Below, piece by piece: positions 20,001 to 29,379 of a stretch of 64,000 nucleotides of DNA. The position numbers and the translations under genes were made by a program. The notes beneath the pieces were generated by a model. That model saw nothing but the letters and a program-made list of their open reading frames with translations, searched no databases and was not told the DNA's origin. Positions within the stretch are counted from its first letter, which is position 1, and each line of letters begins with the position of its first letter. The stretch lies in contig RSEF01000020.1 in assembly GCA_003993805.1 (NCBI GenBank), positions 11,863,105 through 11,927,104 of the forward strand. Reading direction: 5' to 3'. The DNA is from Himantopus leucocephalus (lineage: Eukaryota; Chordata; Aves; Charadriiformes; Recurvirostridae).

Positions 20001-22499
20001 GCCTTTTTTGGATTTGCACAAAAAGCCAGGGGGGCTTTTCATATGTATTGAACCCAGCACTTATTTTATGACTAAAACTGAAAATGTTTTAAAAACAACA
20101 AAAAAAGCACCACAAGTGCAGCAGATGAGCAGTGATGCTTCACTCCCAGTTGGGGCATCGCTGGGGGCGCTGGGGCAGCCCAGCCTTACCGGCCCCCTTT
20201 GCCCCCCTGCAGAGAACAGCAGCAGCGACCAGCGACAAGCCTGCAAGAAGCACGAGCTCTACGTCAGCTTCAGGGACCTGGGGTGGCAGGTAAGGGCCGT
20301 GCGCGACGGGGCTGTGCGCTGGGGTGCCTTTGCACATCACTTATTGAGCTGTAATACTGAAAACAAGCCAAAAACTGGATTTTATTTGTTTTTATCCCGG
20401 GGGGAAATATTGTGTATTGCCTTTAGATTGCTTAAGTGCTTCTGCAAAGTTAGGGTACACAAATATTTAGCACGAGACCAGCTAGAAACTCTACACACTG
20501 AGGTCCTTTTGAGAAATAGTGGCCCCCTGAATTTCCCCTGGCAGTGCTGAACGCACGTAAGGCTCTCCATTTTCATCTATCGATTCTTTTAGACCTGGTT
20601 AAAGACATTTTCGTTTCTAAAAGCTTGTAGCTGCATTTCAGCGATGGGTGAAGTGATCCACCAGCCAAGGGGATGCTGCTGAACGGATAAACAACTAAAC
20701 CCAGCTCCATCCTGGGCATGTTTGCGAAGTGGGATGTGTCCCTCCAGGAAAAGCAGATGCTTAAGAGGTGTAAAAGATAGCATTAAAAAAGCCAGAGTAC
20801 CAGATTTTTATTTTGCAGGCTACTGTAATTGTATGTAGACGTATGAATATTTAGATTTATGTGCTGCTCTACTTTTTGTTTCACTGCACCGTATTTCTGT
20901 CTTTTCCCCACAATCTAACTTCAAATCTTCAATTTAATCAAGGACTGGATCATCGCTCCGGAGGGCTATGCTGCGTATTACTGTGAAGGAGAATGTGCTT
21001 TCCCGTTGAACTCATACATGAATGCTACAAACCACGCCATTGTGCAGACACTGGTAGGTGCCCTGTAGCTCCTAGTACGGAGTTATTTCTGATAGGTGCT
21101 ACTCAGAAATTAAGTTTCTACACAAAAAAAAAATCCCTAAGCTAGCAAGAGAAGGACGGTCTGCATTAGCTCATTAAGATGCCTGCAGCATCTGGCTAAA
21201 CATGTCTCGCCAAGTGGCCTGAATTAATAGTTGGCTAGGAATTACCCTCTCTTTGCTGCAAGCATTGACATGCTCTCTGTAGTTGCAAAGGGCCCTGTGA
21301 TAGACATCTTAATGGTGGTACAGTCCCACCGCACGGGAAGGAGAGATCCACTGTCGGCATCTCTTGGAAAAAACTCCGTACGGACCCACTGTAGGCTGCC
21401 GCCTACAAAGCGGATTTGGGGGCAGACTGAGGAAGGGGTCAGCGAATCTCAAAATTACACAGCCCAGCTGCTCTGTGGGTGTATTTGTGTTATGAAATTG
21501 TGCAAAGATGTCCAGATGGGAACCCCGAGCTGGCGTGTCCTCATGACACGGCGCCTCTGCGCGGGGAGACTGTTGGCCGGGGGCCGCCCAGCCCCAGCTG
21601 TGTCACCAAAGCCAGTGCACCCCAGCTCTTGGCATGGGCCAGAAGACACGCTAGTTCCCGAGTACCCTGGCTGTGCAGCACCCCCAGCTGACCTGCCTGG
21701 ACGCCATCCCCTTCCCAGCTCAGGTCCAGCCCAGGCTCCCTGCACACATCGGCAGGGCACGAGGAGGCTCACTCCACCTTTTCATCTACATCCCATGTCC
21801 TGTGCACATTTAAGAACAACATTGCAGAAAGCGTTAAGGAAACTAGAAGCGTCTACGTTTCCAAGGGAAGAAATATCTACGTGTTTTTCTCCTGGTAGAC
21901 TGCTTTTCCCCCCGCTCTCCTCAGAGGTCCCACAGCAGGGAGCGCAGGGGACCTGGAGCCCTTGGCCCCGGCTGGGTCTCGGTGCTGCCAGCCGCAGGGA
22001 CAGGGCCCCCACCCAGGCCTGATGGGATTTCTCACAAAACCTCACCCACATGTCCCGCAGAGTTTATTGTAACTGGTACACTTCTGCAGAAGGCTGACGG
22101 CTCTGACAAATGGGGATTTTCTAATGCAAACCTGCCTCACTGAAAGATTTCCAACTAGATCTGACTTGGGTGCGTGCGTCAGCCTCCGTACACGCAGGGG
22201 ACATCTCAAGACATTTGTACACAAAGCCAGGTGTTCAAAACATGTCTGAGTGAGTGGATGGGACAGCCAGAAGGTTGCCTGGGAAAGAAAAATATGGGGG
22301 AGGAAAGGGGAAAAGTAAATCTTAACATGCATCTACTTTCATTCCCCAGGTTCACTTTATAAACCCAGAGACTGTGCCGAAACCCTGCTGTGCTCCGACA
22401 CAACTGAATGCCATCTCAGTGCTCTATTTTGATGACAGCTCCAATGTTATCTTAAAAAAATACAGGAACATGGTGGTACGAGCATGTGGCTGTCACTAG
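1820..22499 (+). CDS. BMP7: BMP7, bone morphogenetic protein 7 (exons 2-7, 5' incomplete)
   Basis: The coding sequence joins 1820-2012, 13257-13405, 18199-18396, 20213-20289, 20943-21053 and 22350-22499 (878 nt). It gives the last two bases of a Val codon, 291 complete residues and a TAG stop. Every junction is GT-AG and the phases fit. Counted against human BMP7 (431 aa), the segment equals residues 140-431 without indels. It holds the second half of the TGF-beta propeptide domain and the whole mature ligand. BMP7 is a secreted dimeric morphogen of the TGF-beta superfamily. It signals through type I receptors (ALK2/3/6) and type II BMP/activin receptors to SMAD1/5/8, with roles in kidney, eye, limb and skeleton. 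The closest relatives, BMP5, BMP6 and BMP8, differ in the propeptide and in the mature N-terminus, where this sequence reads S-T-G-G-K-Q-R. Exon 1 must lie upstream of position 1. Confidence 0.97.
2440..2900. promoter_or_regulatory. Candidate conserved intronic enhancer
   Basis: This block is AT-rich and repeat-free, with many developmental factor motifs. TAATTA homeodomain cores lie at 2456-2461 and 2495-2500, CCAATTAATC at 2678-2687 and a TCF/LEF site ATCAAAGG at 2706-2713. The texture resembles vertebrate conserved non-coding elements. Conservation was not tested. Confidence 0.35.
3550..3672 (-). repeat. MIR/L3-like remnant
   Basis: GAGGTAGGT, then TTATTACCTCAATTTTAAGATGA, then AGAGAGG follow the order of the reverse strand of MIR/L3 tails (GAGGTAGGTA, TTATTATCCCCATTTTACAGATGA, AGAGAGG). 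It is decayed, so the family call is tentative. Confidence 0.4.
5145..5215 (+). repeat. Old CR1-like 3' tail remnant
   Basis: GACTAAATGATCAAATATTC followed by TTTCTGGCCTTTCCAAATCTATGAATTC matches the order of CR1 3' ends (GACTAGATGATC, CCCTTCTGGCC, ATCTATGA). It is far more diverged than the copy at 11309 and is in the opposite orientation. Confidence 0.55.
6228..6285. repeat. Ancient palindromic amniote repeat remnant, copy 2
   Basis: TTTGAAGTCGATGGGAGTTT is close to the TTGAAGTCAATGGGAGTTTT core found in several places in this window. It is followed by GAGAATAAAGCCAGG. Confidence 0.5.
7430..7680. other. GC- and CpG-rich intronic patch
   Basis: The patch is G-rich on the + strand and contains GGCGCGCGGGGAGGGAAGG. 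Open frames on both strands here are a product of base composition. It could be an intronic CpG island or just GC-rich microchromosome-like sequence. Confidence 0.35.
8045..8135 (+). repeat. MIR/L3-like remnant
   Basis: TTTAACGTATCTGTGCCTCA, then TTCCCACTTTAAGA, then ATATTTGTAAAGCG follow the MIR/L3 order (TTAACCTCTCTGTGCCTCAG, TTCCTCATCTGTAAAA, TGTAAAGCGC). Confidence 0.5.
9545..9670 (+). repeat. MIR/L3-like remnant
   Basis: TCCATGTCCCAGCTTAATTT then TCTGTAAAATGAGGATCATG resembles TCTGTGCCTCAGTTTCCTCA then TCTGTAAAATGGGGATAATA. A trailing CCTATCTCTTGGTCTTGTAG matches CCTACCTCATAGGGTTGT loosely. Confidence 0.5.
11309..11690 (-). mobile_element. CR1 LINE, 5'-truncated 3' end
   Basis: The + strand shows the reverse complement of the CR1 tail: AATCACAGAATGGTCAGGG, then CTGGAAGGGACCTCTGGAGA, TCATCTAGTCCAACCCC, GGCAGGGTCACCTAGAGCAG, CCAGTGCTCTGCCACCCTCA and TTACCTCTTGTCCTGTC, all in family order. 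CR1 is the dominant non-LTR retrotransposon of birds and inserts mostly as 5'-truncated copies like this one. No reverse-transcriptase frame survives. The far end (5' of the element) fades out near 11650-11750. It is the youngest interspersed repeat in the window and sits antisense to BMP7. Confidence 0.92.
12187..12201. repeat. (TA)n microsatellite
   Basis: Short perfect AT/TA run in intron 2. Confidence 0.85.
12600..13000. promoter_or_regulatory. Candidate conserved element before exon 3
   Basis: Low-repeat, AT-rich sequence contains CAATCAATTATC, GATAATGAGCAGCATTGTC, CCCAATTACC and TTTGCATAC. These give homeodomain, GATA and SOX/POU-like motifs close together. The block ends a few hundred bp before exon 3. 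The call is based on composition only. Confidence 0.3.
13257..13405 (+). CDS. BMP7: BMP7 exon 3 (propeptide)
   Basis: This 149-nt exon sits between acceptor TTTTTTTCAG (ends 13256) and donor GTGAGT (13406). Its first base completes Arg204 and its last base opens Gly254. It encodes propeptide residues 205-253, with the family motif [14 protein letters not shown] at its centre. That stretch forms a beta-strand of the propeptide arm domain in TGF-beta relatives. The residues D-S-D after the junction (human E-S-D) and V-E-G-I-D-G at the end are conservative substitutions. The exon has no frameshift and no premature stop. Confidence 0.97.
13406..18198 (+). other. BMP7: BMP7 intron 3
   Basis: This 4.8-kb intron runs from GTGAGT to CATTAAG. 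Apart from GC-rich sequence near 16800-17020 it is AT-leaning. I see no clear repeat, exon or RNA gene. Confidence 0.9.
18199..18396 (+). CDS. BMP7: BMP7 exon 4 (propeptide end, furin site, mature N-terminus)
   Basis: This 198-nt exon carries the processing site. R-S-I-R (codons 18303-18314, residues 289-292) matches the furin consensus R-X-X-R, so cleavage after 18314 releases the mature chain. From there to the stop codon are 139 codons, the human mature length. The mature N-terminal arm is basic (K-Q-R, R-S-K) and bears the sequon N-R-S at about residue 302. The exon begins after a weak acceptor, CATTAAG. A CAG 17 nt upstream would shift the frame, so the AAG site is the one used. Residue 277 is Thr (ACG, 18267-18269) where human has Met. 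The donor is GTACAG at 18397. Confidence 0.96.
18397..20212 (+). other. BMP7: BMP7 intron 4
   Basis: This 1.8-kb intron runs from GTACAG to CTGCAG. It contains A-rich runs at about 18608-18620 and 19970-19988. Nothing else is recognised. Confidence 0.9.
20213..20289 (+). CDS. BMP7: BMP7 exon 5 (start of cystine-knot domain)
   Basis: This 77-nt exon lies between acceptor CCCCCCTGCAG (ends 20212) and donor GTAAGG (20290). Its first two bases complete Glu320; it then encodes residues 321-345. It contains the sequon N-S-S at residue 321 and the first cystine-knot cysteine (Cys330, in A-C-K-K-H-E-L-Y-V). The first finger begins with [10 protein letters not shown] see no difference from the human protein in these residues. 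The exon ends in phase 0. Confidence 0.97.
20290..20942 (+). other. BMP7: BMP7 intron 5
   Basis: This 653-bp intron runs from GTAAGG to ATCAAG. Nothing is recognised inside. Confidence 0.9.
20943..21053 (+). CDS. BMP7: BMP7 exon 6 (finger 1 and wrist of ligand)
   Basis: This 111-nt exon (37 codons, phase 0 at both ends) encodes residues 346-382. It includes D-W-I-I-A-P-E-G-Y, the cysteine pair in C-E-G-E-C (Cys359 and Cys363) and the sequon N-A-T at residue 372. The segment forms the first finger and the receptor-contacting wrist helix of the BMP fold. The acceptor is TTAATCAAG, with a poor pyrimidine tract right before it. The donor is GTAGGT at 21054. Confidence 0.97.
21054..22349 (+). other. 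BMP7: BMP7 intron 6
   Basis: This 1.3-kb intron runs from GTAGGT to CCCCAG. It is C-rich on the + strand at 21500-22020, which opens a long but meaningless reading frame of about 260 codons. Confidence 0.9.
22350..22499 (+). CDS. BMP7: BMP7 exon 7 (last coding exon and stop)
   Basis: This exon follows acceptor CATTCCCCAG (ends 22349), encodes 49 residues (383-431) and ends in TAG (22497-22499). It supplies [10 protein letters not shown], the adjacent cysteines K-P-C-C-A-P (Cys395 takes part in the inter-chain disulphide and Cys396 in the knot), the second finger, and the terminal A-C-G-C-H. These are diagnostic for the BMP5/6/7 subgroup, and the whole exon reads as the human protein does. 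Transcription continues into the 3' UTR. Confidence 0.98.
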   Translation, partial: VHFINPETVPKPCCAPTQLNAISVLYFDDSSNVILKKYRNMVVRACGCH

Positions 22500-22922
22500 A
22501 TCGGTAGGAAAGACCCCCCCAAAAAAAAAAAGTTATTTGTAAAGAGTGGTTTTGTATGGCTATGTGGGGGAAGGGAAAAGGTTAGCAGTCCAGCAATGGG
22601 TTTTAAAAAATCCCAAACAGTTTTTAGGACCGGGCTTCTGAAAGTTCAGACAATGGAACAGTTTCTGGATCTAAGTGGCATTTGAACACATTTTGTTTTA
22701 GTTTGTTACAGACAATGAGCTTGTAAACTGAAACAAGCCAGAGAAACCATTTAAAACCAAATCTGCCTACAAAATTGGCTCCTACGATACATACTTTTGC
22801 GAATGAGTCTTTCTGAAGATTGCAAACTCACTAGTGTCGACTGAGTTAAAAAATAATAATCTATCCAAGGTGAGAATGTGCTGTGACTAATAAGCATGTG
22901 TAGTTCCTGTAATACAGTTTGC

Positions 22923-22928
22923 AATAAA
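22923..22928 (+). promoter_or_regulatory. Candidate proximal polyadenylation signal
   Basis: AATAAA occurs about 425 nt after the BMP7 stop codon, within GCAATAAAATAAG. It could produce a short 3' UTR that lacks the Pumilio and AU-rich sites near 25.0 kb. A hexamer alone is weak evidence. Confidence 0.35.
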
Positions 22929-23347
22929 ATAAGTGAACAAAATATACCTGGAGTGAACAGGTATTTTCTTAGAGAATTATTACCTCCATCCCTCATTTCC
23001 TTCAATTTCACAAGCAAAAGCAAAGATCAATTACATGCAACTTCCAGTTTTAAACTACAGTAGCAAAAGCTGTATCTGGATTGACGCACGTTCAAAGGAC
23101 AGATTAGTCTAAGGAAAGAAAAAGTCTAATTGGCAAGCAAAATAACTGAAGAAAATACTTCCAAAGAGCAAGACTTTTTGGGTATACTTTTTTTGTCAAC
23201 AGGGAAAGAAAGTTCCTCTAGCAACCAGAAAGAATTTGAATTTGCTATGAACTCGAAACAAGAAAGCAGCAGAATGTTAAGAAACGGAGATTAAACCTAA
23301 CATCTAGCTGGGTATCCTAAGCAGCTACAGCGTGTGAAAGCCAGCTG

Positions 23348-23400
23348 AAGATCCTGCTCCTGTCTGGAAAGCGTCCATTGACTTCACTGACAGAACAAGT
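23348..23400. repeat. Ancient palindromic amniote repeat remnant, copy 3
   Basis: GATCCTGCTCCTGTCTGG followed by GTCCATTGACTTCACTGACAG matches the GATCCTGCTCC...CCCATTGACTTCAATGG pattern. It lies in the inferred BMP7 3' UTR. Confidence 0.5.
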
Positions 23401-24192
23401 CCCAACGCTTTTGCAAAACGTGGAGGCTCAAGCACAGAAGGTGCCGTAAGCTGGGACGTACACCCAGCACCACACAGATTCAGCTAGAAACAAGCTAGGA
23501 AACCTTACTTCCCAGAGTCAGTGTTTACGATAAAACCCCTGCTCTGTTATTAGCTTCACCTTTCAAAAAAATAAAAAATAATAATTCCCTTTCAAGAGCC
23601 ACAGCAACAAGCAGGAACCAGGAGCAAGAAAACGTCCCCTCAAGGCTTTTCTTTTTCCTTCTTTTAAAGTCACAGGTTACACAAACATCACGCTTATGTA
23701 ATTAAAACTCAATTAAAGTTGTTGTGAATAAGAATACAAAGCAGCAGTAACCAATCACAATCTGATTCAACGCTTTGGCGTACGTTGCGATTACAGGAGT
23801 AGGATTGGCATAAATTTCACCTGGGAGATAAAAAAGAAAATTCTGCCCAATAAAACACCAGGTCCTCAGCACACCCAGCTCTAAGTCTCCAAACTTCAAA
23901 AACCTAAACCTCCAACAGATGAGTCCAGAACATAATAAATCCCTGGAGACGGTTCTCTCTGCGCAATGAGTGGACAGGGCGATGCAGCCGCAGTGGGAAC
24001 TTGGCTCCATGTCTTGCCTTAGAGGAGAGTTAGGGAAAGAAGATAAATGAAGGCAACCGCCCGATTCCGGAAATCAGTCACTGCTCTTCTTTAAGTCACA
24101 GATCAAATCCAGACCAGATGCCTCGCTTTAAAAAGAATAAGCGAAGGAAGAAAAAAGCTACTGTCTATGAAATAAATTGGGAACTTGTTTCT

Positions 24193-24255
24193 GATGGTCT
24201 AATTCTAATCTCATTTAAGTCAATTGGTGTTTTCTCAGTAGCGGGATTAGGCTCA
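24193..24255. repeat. Ancient palindromic amniote repeat remnant, copy 4
   Basis: CTAATTCTAATCTCATTTAA then AAGTCAATTGGTGTTTTCTC resembles the same family (GATTCTGATCTCACT, AAGTCAATGGAGTTTT). Decay makes the call weak. Confidence 0.35.
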
Positions 24256-24957
24256 CGGGAAGGTGGAAGTCTGTCCATGACATCGACAGGTTTTGGAGCA
24301 GGGCCTCGGTGAGCAGTTGCCGCATTGCCAGATGTGCCCGGCTTCCAACCCCGGCGACTCAAACACCTGCAGGACCAGCCTGGCCGCGGCACGCGCTCCG
24401 CAAGCGCGACTCCAGCAAACTTCCTCACTGCCCCAAGGTGAGACTTCGGCCAAATAGTTACAGACAGCCAAATGGCAGGACAACAGCTGAAGCCAACAGA
24501 CCATCTCTCCCTGGAGCCTGCAGACAAGAGCATCTACGACAAACAGCCAAAACTGCCCTCAGCGCACCTCTTATTGAGAGTGAGGTATTGAAATCGCACA
24601 GATGGGAGGTGGCTCTTGGCATTATATACGTATATACACCAGTGCTTCTGTAAACCTCCTAAAGGAAGTTAAGGTGCTGCCTAGAAAGTTAAAAGCTAAT
24701 CATGCCTAAACTTCCACTATTTAGTAGTCAAGAATTAGTATTTCTTGCGGGTGTTTCAGTGTTGGTGGTCACTGCGTTGGTGTATTGCATTTTTAACTCG
24801 GACCACAGTATCTTGCTGTATAGGATTCATATATTAAGTATTATGTGGGGATTGTTTCTGTTTTGTTTTAGTTGTTTGGTTTTGGGTTTTTTTAAACATA
24901 CTAACAGGATTTCTGTTGCTAGGCTCAACATCAGCTTCACTGTTTGTACATTTTTTA

Positions 24958-24965
24958 TGTAAATA
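24958..24965 (+). promoter_or_regulatory. Pumilio-type element (TGTAAATA)
   Basis: The octamer TGTAAATA fits the PUM1/PUM2 consensus TGTANATA. It lies on the transcribed strand of the likely distal BMP7 3' UTR, 30 nt before an AU-rich nonamer. Binding is inferred from motif only. Confidence 0.4.
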
Positions 24966-24987
24966 GTTGTCACAAGTGGAAGAAGAA

Positions 24988-24997
24988 TTATTTATTT
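24988..24997 (+). promoter_or_regulatory. AU-rich element (TTATTTATTT)
   Basis: The sequence contains the UUAUUUAUU nonamer typical of mRNA-destabilising AU-rich elements, in the sense orientation of BMP7. A single copy has modest predictive value. Confidence 0.4.
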
Positions 24998-25166
24998 CCA
25001 TCTCTGAATTCCTTTTCAATCACATCCAGGAAAAATGATTCTCGGTTCCTAAACACATTTGTTTCCTTATTTAAGAAGATATTTATTAACAGTTGGCAAA
25101 AATGCATACACATTTCTGGTTCTTTTCATAGAGCAGTTGTCAGAAGCCTTTTGTACAAACTAGTAA

Positions 25167-25172
25167 AATAAA
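25167..25172 (+). promoter_or_regulatory. Candidate distal BMP7 polyadenylation signal
   Basis: AATAAA occurs within GTAAAATAAATCATTGC and is followed by a CA about 8 nt on. It is the last canonical signal in a T-rich stretch that looks like UTR. It is my preferred end of the transcript, by inference. Confidence 0.45.
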
Positions 25173-28100
25173 TCATTGCAACTTTACAAAAGATATCCCA
25201 ACAACGTTGTGTATCTGCGTGGTTATTCTCCCCATATTCAAAGAACCTTTTTTTCTGGGCAATATTTCATCTTGAGCCTCTGTTTTCATGTAGATCAATC
25301 TTTATGTATGGGCAAAATCGGCACATGTCGCTATTTGGTGCGACTCCTTCAGTCCAAATACAACAGAGAGGGAAGAACACAAAAAAATATGAATATGTTT
25401 TGCAGACTGCACTGCAAAGATCCATGATTGAATTATAGCGCAGCTGTCAGCAGCTGTTTCAAAGAAGCAGGGGGTAAATTAGTTCTGTTTACTGCTAACA
25501 TAGTTCAGAGATTTAGTCATCCCAATAAAATTATAGAGGCACAAGAAAGGAAAAAAAGGAACTCCAAAGGAACATCAGCCAAAAAGCTGACATTTTCTAA
25601 TTTAGATTGTTTTAGCATATTTCAGGGATGCTGCTGGCATGAGGTTTCCTACTGTGGATACCACACCGCATTGCTATGGAGGCAGCTGAAAAAAAAAAAA
25701 AAGGTCTAAATCCCTGTATTAACTAAACATTGTATCTTCAGGGCATAACAGCAATTTTTGGGTTCTTGTTTACTTTGAACTGCATGCAGAGTTGTGCCAG
25801 TTTATGTAGATGTATTTGCTGATCCAGAGGCTTAAATCATCAGCATTTTGCAGTTAAACTATCATCTTTCACAAGCGATTACAAATTCAAAAGTAAGTTT
25901 CCCTCGTGCACCGATCGGAACTCCAGCAAAACATCAGTGGAAAGACCTTCATCGACCTAAACTGATGCCTACTTGGCTTTTGTATGCCTAGACTAATTTT
26001 GGGAGGATCCTCTGGTATTTCTCAGTACGGTCCCAATTCTCTGCATTAAGACCCAGTGTAAGTCAGAGGTGGTTCCAGCAAGTGGGGGGAGAAGAAAAAA
26101 GAAAAATCATCCTGCTTTACAGTGCCAGTCTTGCAGCCAACAGAAGCTTTACCACTAACTTCAACACGTCTAGCCTTATAGCATGAAATATCGGTTGGTT
26201 TCCAGCTCTGCCACAAACACACACGACTTGCTGGATGTGCTTCGTAGCAGCTTTCCCAGCCTGGGAGCCAAAACTCCGTTCCCGAGCTGGTTGCAGCCTC
26301 CCCTCGGTCCGCAGCGCTACTGTGGCTTTGTCTCCTCATCTACTGTTCTGGAAGAAGAACTCTTGACACGAACACGTATGCTGCCATAAACTGGCAGGGC
26401 CATAAAACTAGTGAACCAGCTTCAGAACAGCTAGATTTATCTGAGTAATGACATTTTAAAGCACATTTAAAACATTTTATAGATCGGTTATTTTAACTTC
26501 CTTTCAGGCCAAACTTTGAGGATGTTATGTTTGCTTAATTGAGCTGGTTTAGATCTGTTCCAGTAGTGACGATAGGATCCTTTTGTCCCTATGCAGGAAA
26601 CTGCCTCCGCCACTGCCAACATTCATACAATAAAAGATAATGATTTAAGTAAGCCTTAGTGCAATTTTAAGATTTCTGATTTTTATGGAAGTGTCAGCTG
26701 TAAAGCCTAAAACCAGAGAGGGAGAGCAGAGCTCGCACAAGCGCGGCTCAGCGGCGCTGCCAAGGACCACGGGATTTCCTCTGCTGCTCTGTTCAATCCT
26801 TTCAGCTCTGCCTGCAACGGGAACAGACACCTTCTGGATAAGTAAAACCAAAAAAGACTCATCTTTTGAGTTCAGCATTCGCACCCTCTGTGTTTCCATC
26901 CAAACACCCTGCTTGCTGACTTCCGTGGCTGCCACGAACACATTATTCTCTGTATTCAGCCATTCCTTTGGAGAGAAATTCTGCCCAATTAAGCTAAAAG
27001 GAGCCTGTTTGAAGTTTTTATTTATCAGGTAATGATTGACAAGACCTTGAGGCAAAAACTAGGAGCACTTTATACTCCAGTCATTCATTACCCAAATACA
27101 GAAGCAACGCAAATGGGTTATTATGGCCACTTTGAGTTACTCTGTTTTAAATAAAAATATCTATTCCCTTTTTCTTCTTAATGCAGTAGAATTTGGATTC
27201 CTAAACCAGCAGCTAAGAAAGATCAGAAGTTTTGGATAACAGACGCTTAACGCACTGATTTCTTCCCTAGCGTGCACGCTGGTTTTCCTAGGGCCTGTTG
27301 GCTGGCCAGGCAGTCGGAGCAGACTTTTTAATTTTAATATTTGGAGTTATTTTGATATGGTGAGGTTTGCCACTTTGGGACAAATCTGCTGTTTTCTCCA
27401 ATTAATAGAATCCTGATGTTTGACTTAATTCCATAAACGAAGACAGCAGAATTTTTAGACAGCTTGAGTTTGGTTTTATATTTAAAAGGAAACCAGCCCA
27501 AGACATAGCCAGATTCATCAGCTTCACATTTTTTTTTCCCCCCATCAGGGAAGAAGTACTGGGGAAACTAGGGGAGAAAAAGGGGGCTACAGCCTCAGTC
27601 CCACAAGCCCTTAGGAAGGTAACTTTGCACTTGCCTAATTTTTGCAGGCACGGTTAAGCCTTTAACCATTTGCAGGATAAGGCTCGACATGGGGCTGCTC
27701 GAGTTAACCTCACCCTCAAAGAATTGGCTTGCTTGTCTGCAATAAAACCCAATCCCAGGCCAGTCAGCAGTAATTTGGGGAATGGAGCATTTGTGTCTGG
27801 AACTGGGAAGGGGCGAGTGGCTGTATTCACTGCAATGTCCGTATAATAACTGCTGGCCCGTAATTAAAAACAGGCACTTACCCTTTCTGTATGGGAAGCT
27901 GAAGTGACTCCTGAGCGAGCAGCTCTGTGCTGCTGATAACTTCGGGCTAACGGTCTTATTTTCAGCAGCTCTTAAGAAAAAGCGGGGGATGCCAGGACCT
28001 CAGCAGACCTGCTGTACTTTAGCGTGTCAGCACCTGTAGCTCAAGCCCAGAACTTCAGGTTTATGCTCCATTTCCGAAGTGGCACATACAGGTTTGGGGT

Positions 28101-29379
28101 ATCACTGTGGTTGTGGGCTACAAAGAGCCCCACAGAAGCACCGGGAACCTTTCGACCCTAATCCCCACCTTCCCCTCCCTCGCATGATCTCTCTGCTAAG
28201 GTCTGGAGCAGGCAATGGCCCTGGTAGTGGCCAGACACTAATGGTGACACCAGCAAGGTGACCTTTGGCTTGGCTAATGAAGGCAAACTGTTGCAGGCTG
28301 CTGGATTTATTCCTGTGCTATTTGTTGCTGCTGTGTCAGGTGCTTCATATAAAATACGTAGAAACAGAGACATTCAGTGTCTGGATTCGGTTATGAAGGG
28401 TCAGAGCTCAAAGATATCATTTCTCAGGTCCCAACAATTTAGGCCATTTTGTTCAGCGTTTATAACAAGCTGTAGACAAGAGCAGAGAGGTCGATGGCTC
28501 TCCATCTGTCTGCCATGGGCAGAAATACTGGTCAGCCTCTTTAAAAAAAGGAAAAAGACGATATTTGGGCAATTGCTTAACGAGAACAAATTCTGCATTC
28601 TAGCTTCTATCTTTGACTATATACTAAGCATACAAGAAAGGAGCACAAACCAACATACTCAGCTGATCCAAAATTGATGAGTTTTACTTCTGATCCATTT
28701 ATTAATTTCTCACAGCGATCTACTGTCACTACTGACCTATATTTGGCTCCTGAAGATAGAATCTCTCTCTTAAATCCACTGAACTGCATTGTTCTTCCTT
28801 AACACAATGACCTGGCTGGACTGCAGTTTTAGAACTTGGTCAATTACTCCAAGGAGATATTTCATGAAACCTCAGGGCTAAATGTTGGAGCTGGCAGCAA
28901 GCAGAGGTAGGGCCAGGCATTCGTGAGAAGAAAGTGTGCAGCTACTCACTTTGCAACTATACAAGCAGGTGTTGAAATCCATCTTGCTGGGTTCCCTTGG
29001 AAACCCAGCCAGTGGTTTTGGGGAGAAGGAACATGACACTCAGAGGATGGGCCACCATCAACTTGGAGCAACTTTAATCCAGAGATCTTTTTCCTAACAG
29101 CAAGGCAGACTTTTTTTTTTTCTTTTTTAAATTAGAGAAATGCACAAGTGATTCCAAGTTCAGCCCATCAGTTGTTTTGGTTTCACATGACTACTGAGAA
29201 ATCGACTGTAAAAGCTGGTGCAGTTATATACACACATACCATGCACAGAACGTGAACTATAAATACTGGCAGGGAGTCTGGTTTAAGAAGCTGCAGTTAA
29301 CGTTGTGTCAGAACAGCCCTTGGAACCCCCATTTCCAGAGATTTATATTGCAGGGGGTGGGGAGGGAATAAATCCGATT

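Larger units (their letters stand above)
22500..25190 (+). other. BMP7: BMP7 3' untranslated region (end inferred)
   Basis: No open frame of interest continues after the stop. AATAAA hexamers occur at 22923, 23849, 24171 and 25167. The last is preceded by a TGTAAATA Pumilio-type site (24958-24965) and a TTATTTATT AU-rich nonamer (24988-24996), so I place the main 3' end near 25190, giving a UTR of about 2.7 kb. Earlier signals could give shorter forms. Two old palindromic repeat remnants lie inside (23348-23400 and 24193-24255). The true end needs 3'-end or RNA-seq reads. Confidence 0.55.

Noticed and set aside
21231..22022. Open frame of 263 codons on the + strand
   Set aside because: It lies inside BMP7 intron 6, is created by C-rich sequence and shows no recognisable domain or codon pattern.
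28607..28789. Minus-strand peptide containing V-K-L-I-N-F-G-S-A, reminiscent of a kinase DFG motif
   Set aside because: Only these few residues resemble a kinase, the catalytic Asp is Asn, and no other kinase subdomain lies nearby. Chance resemblance.
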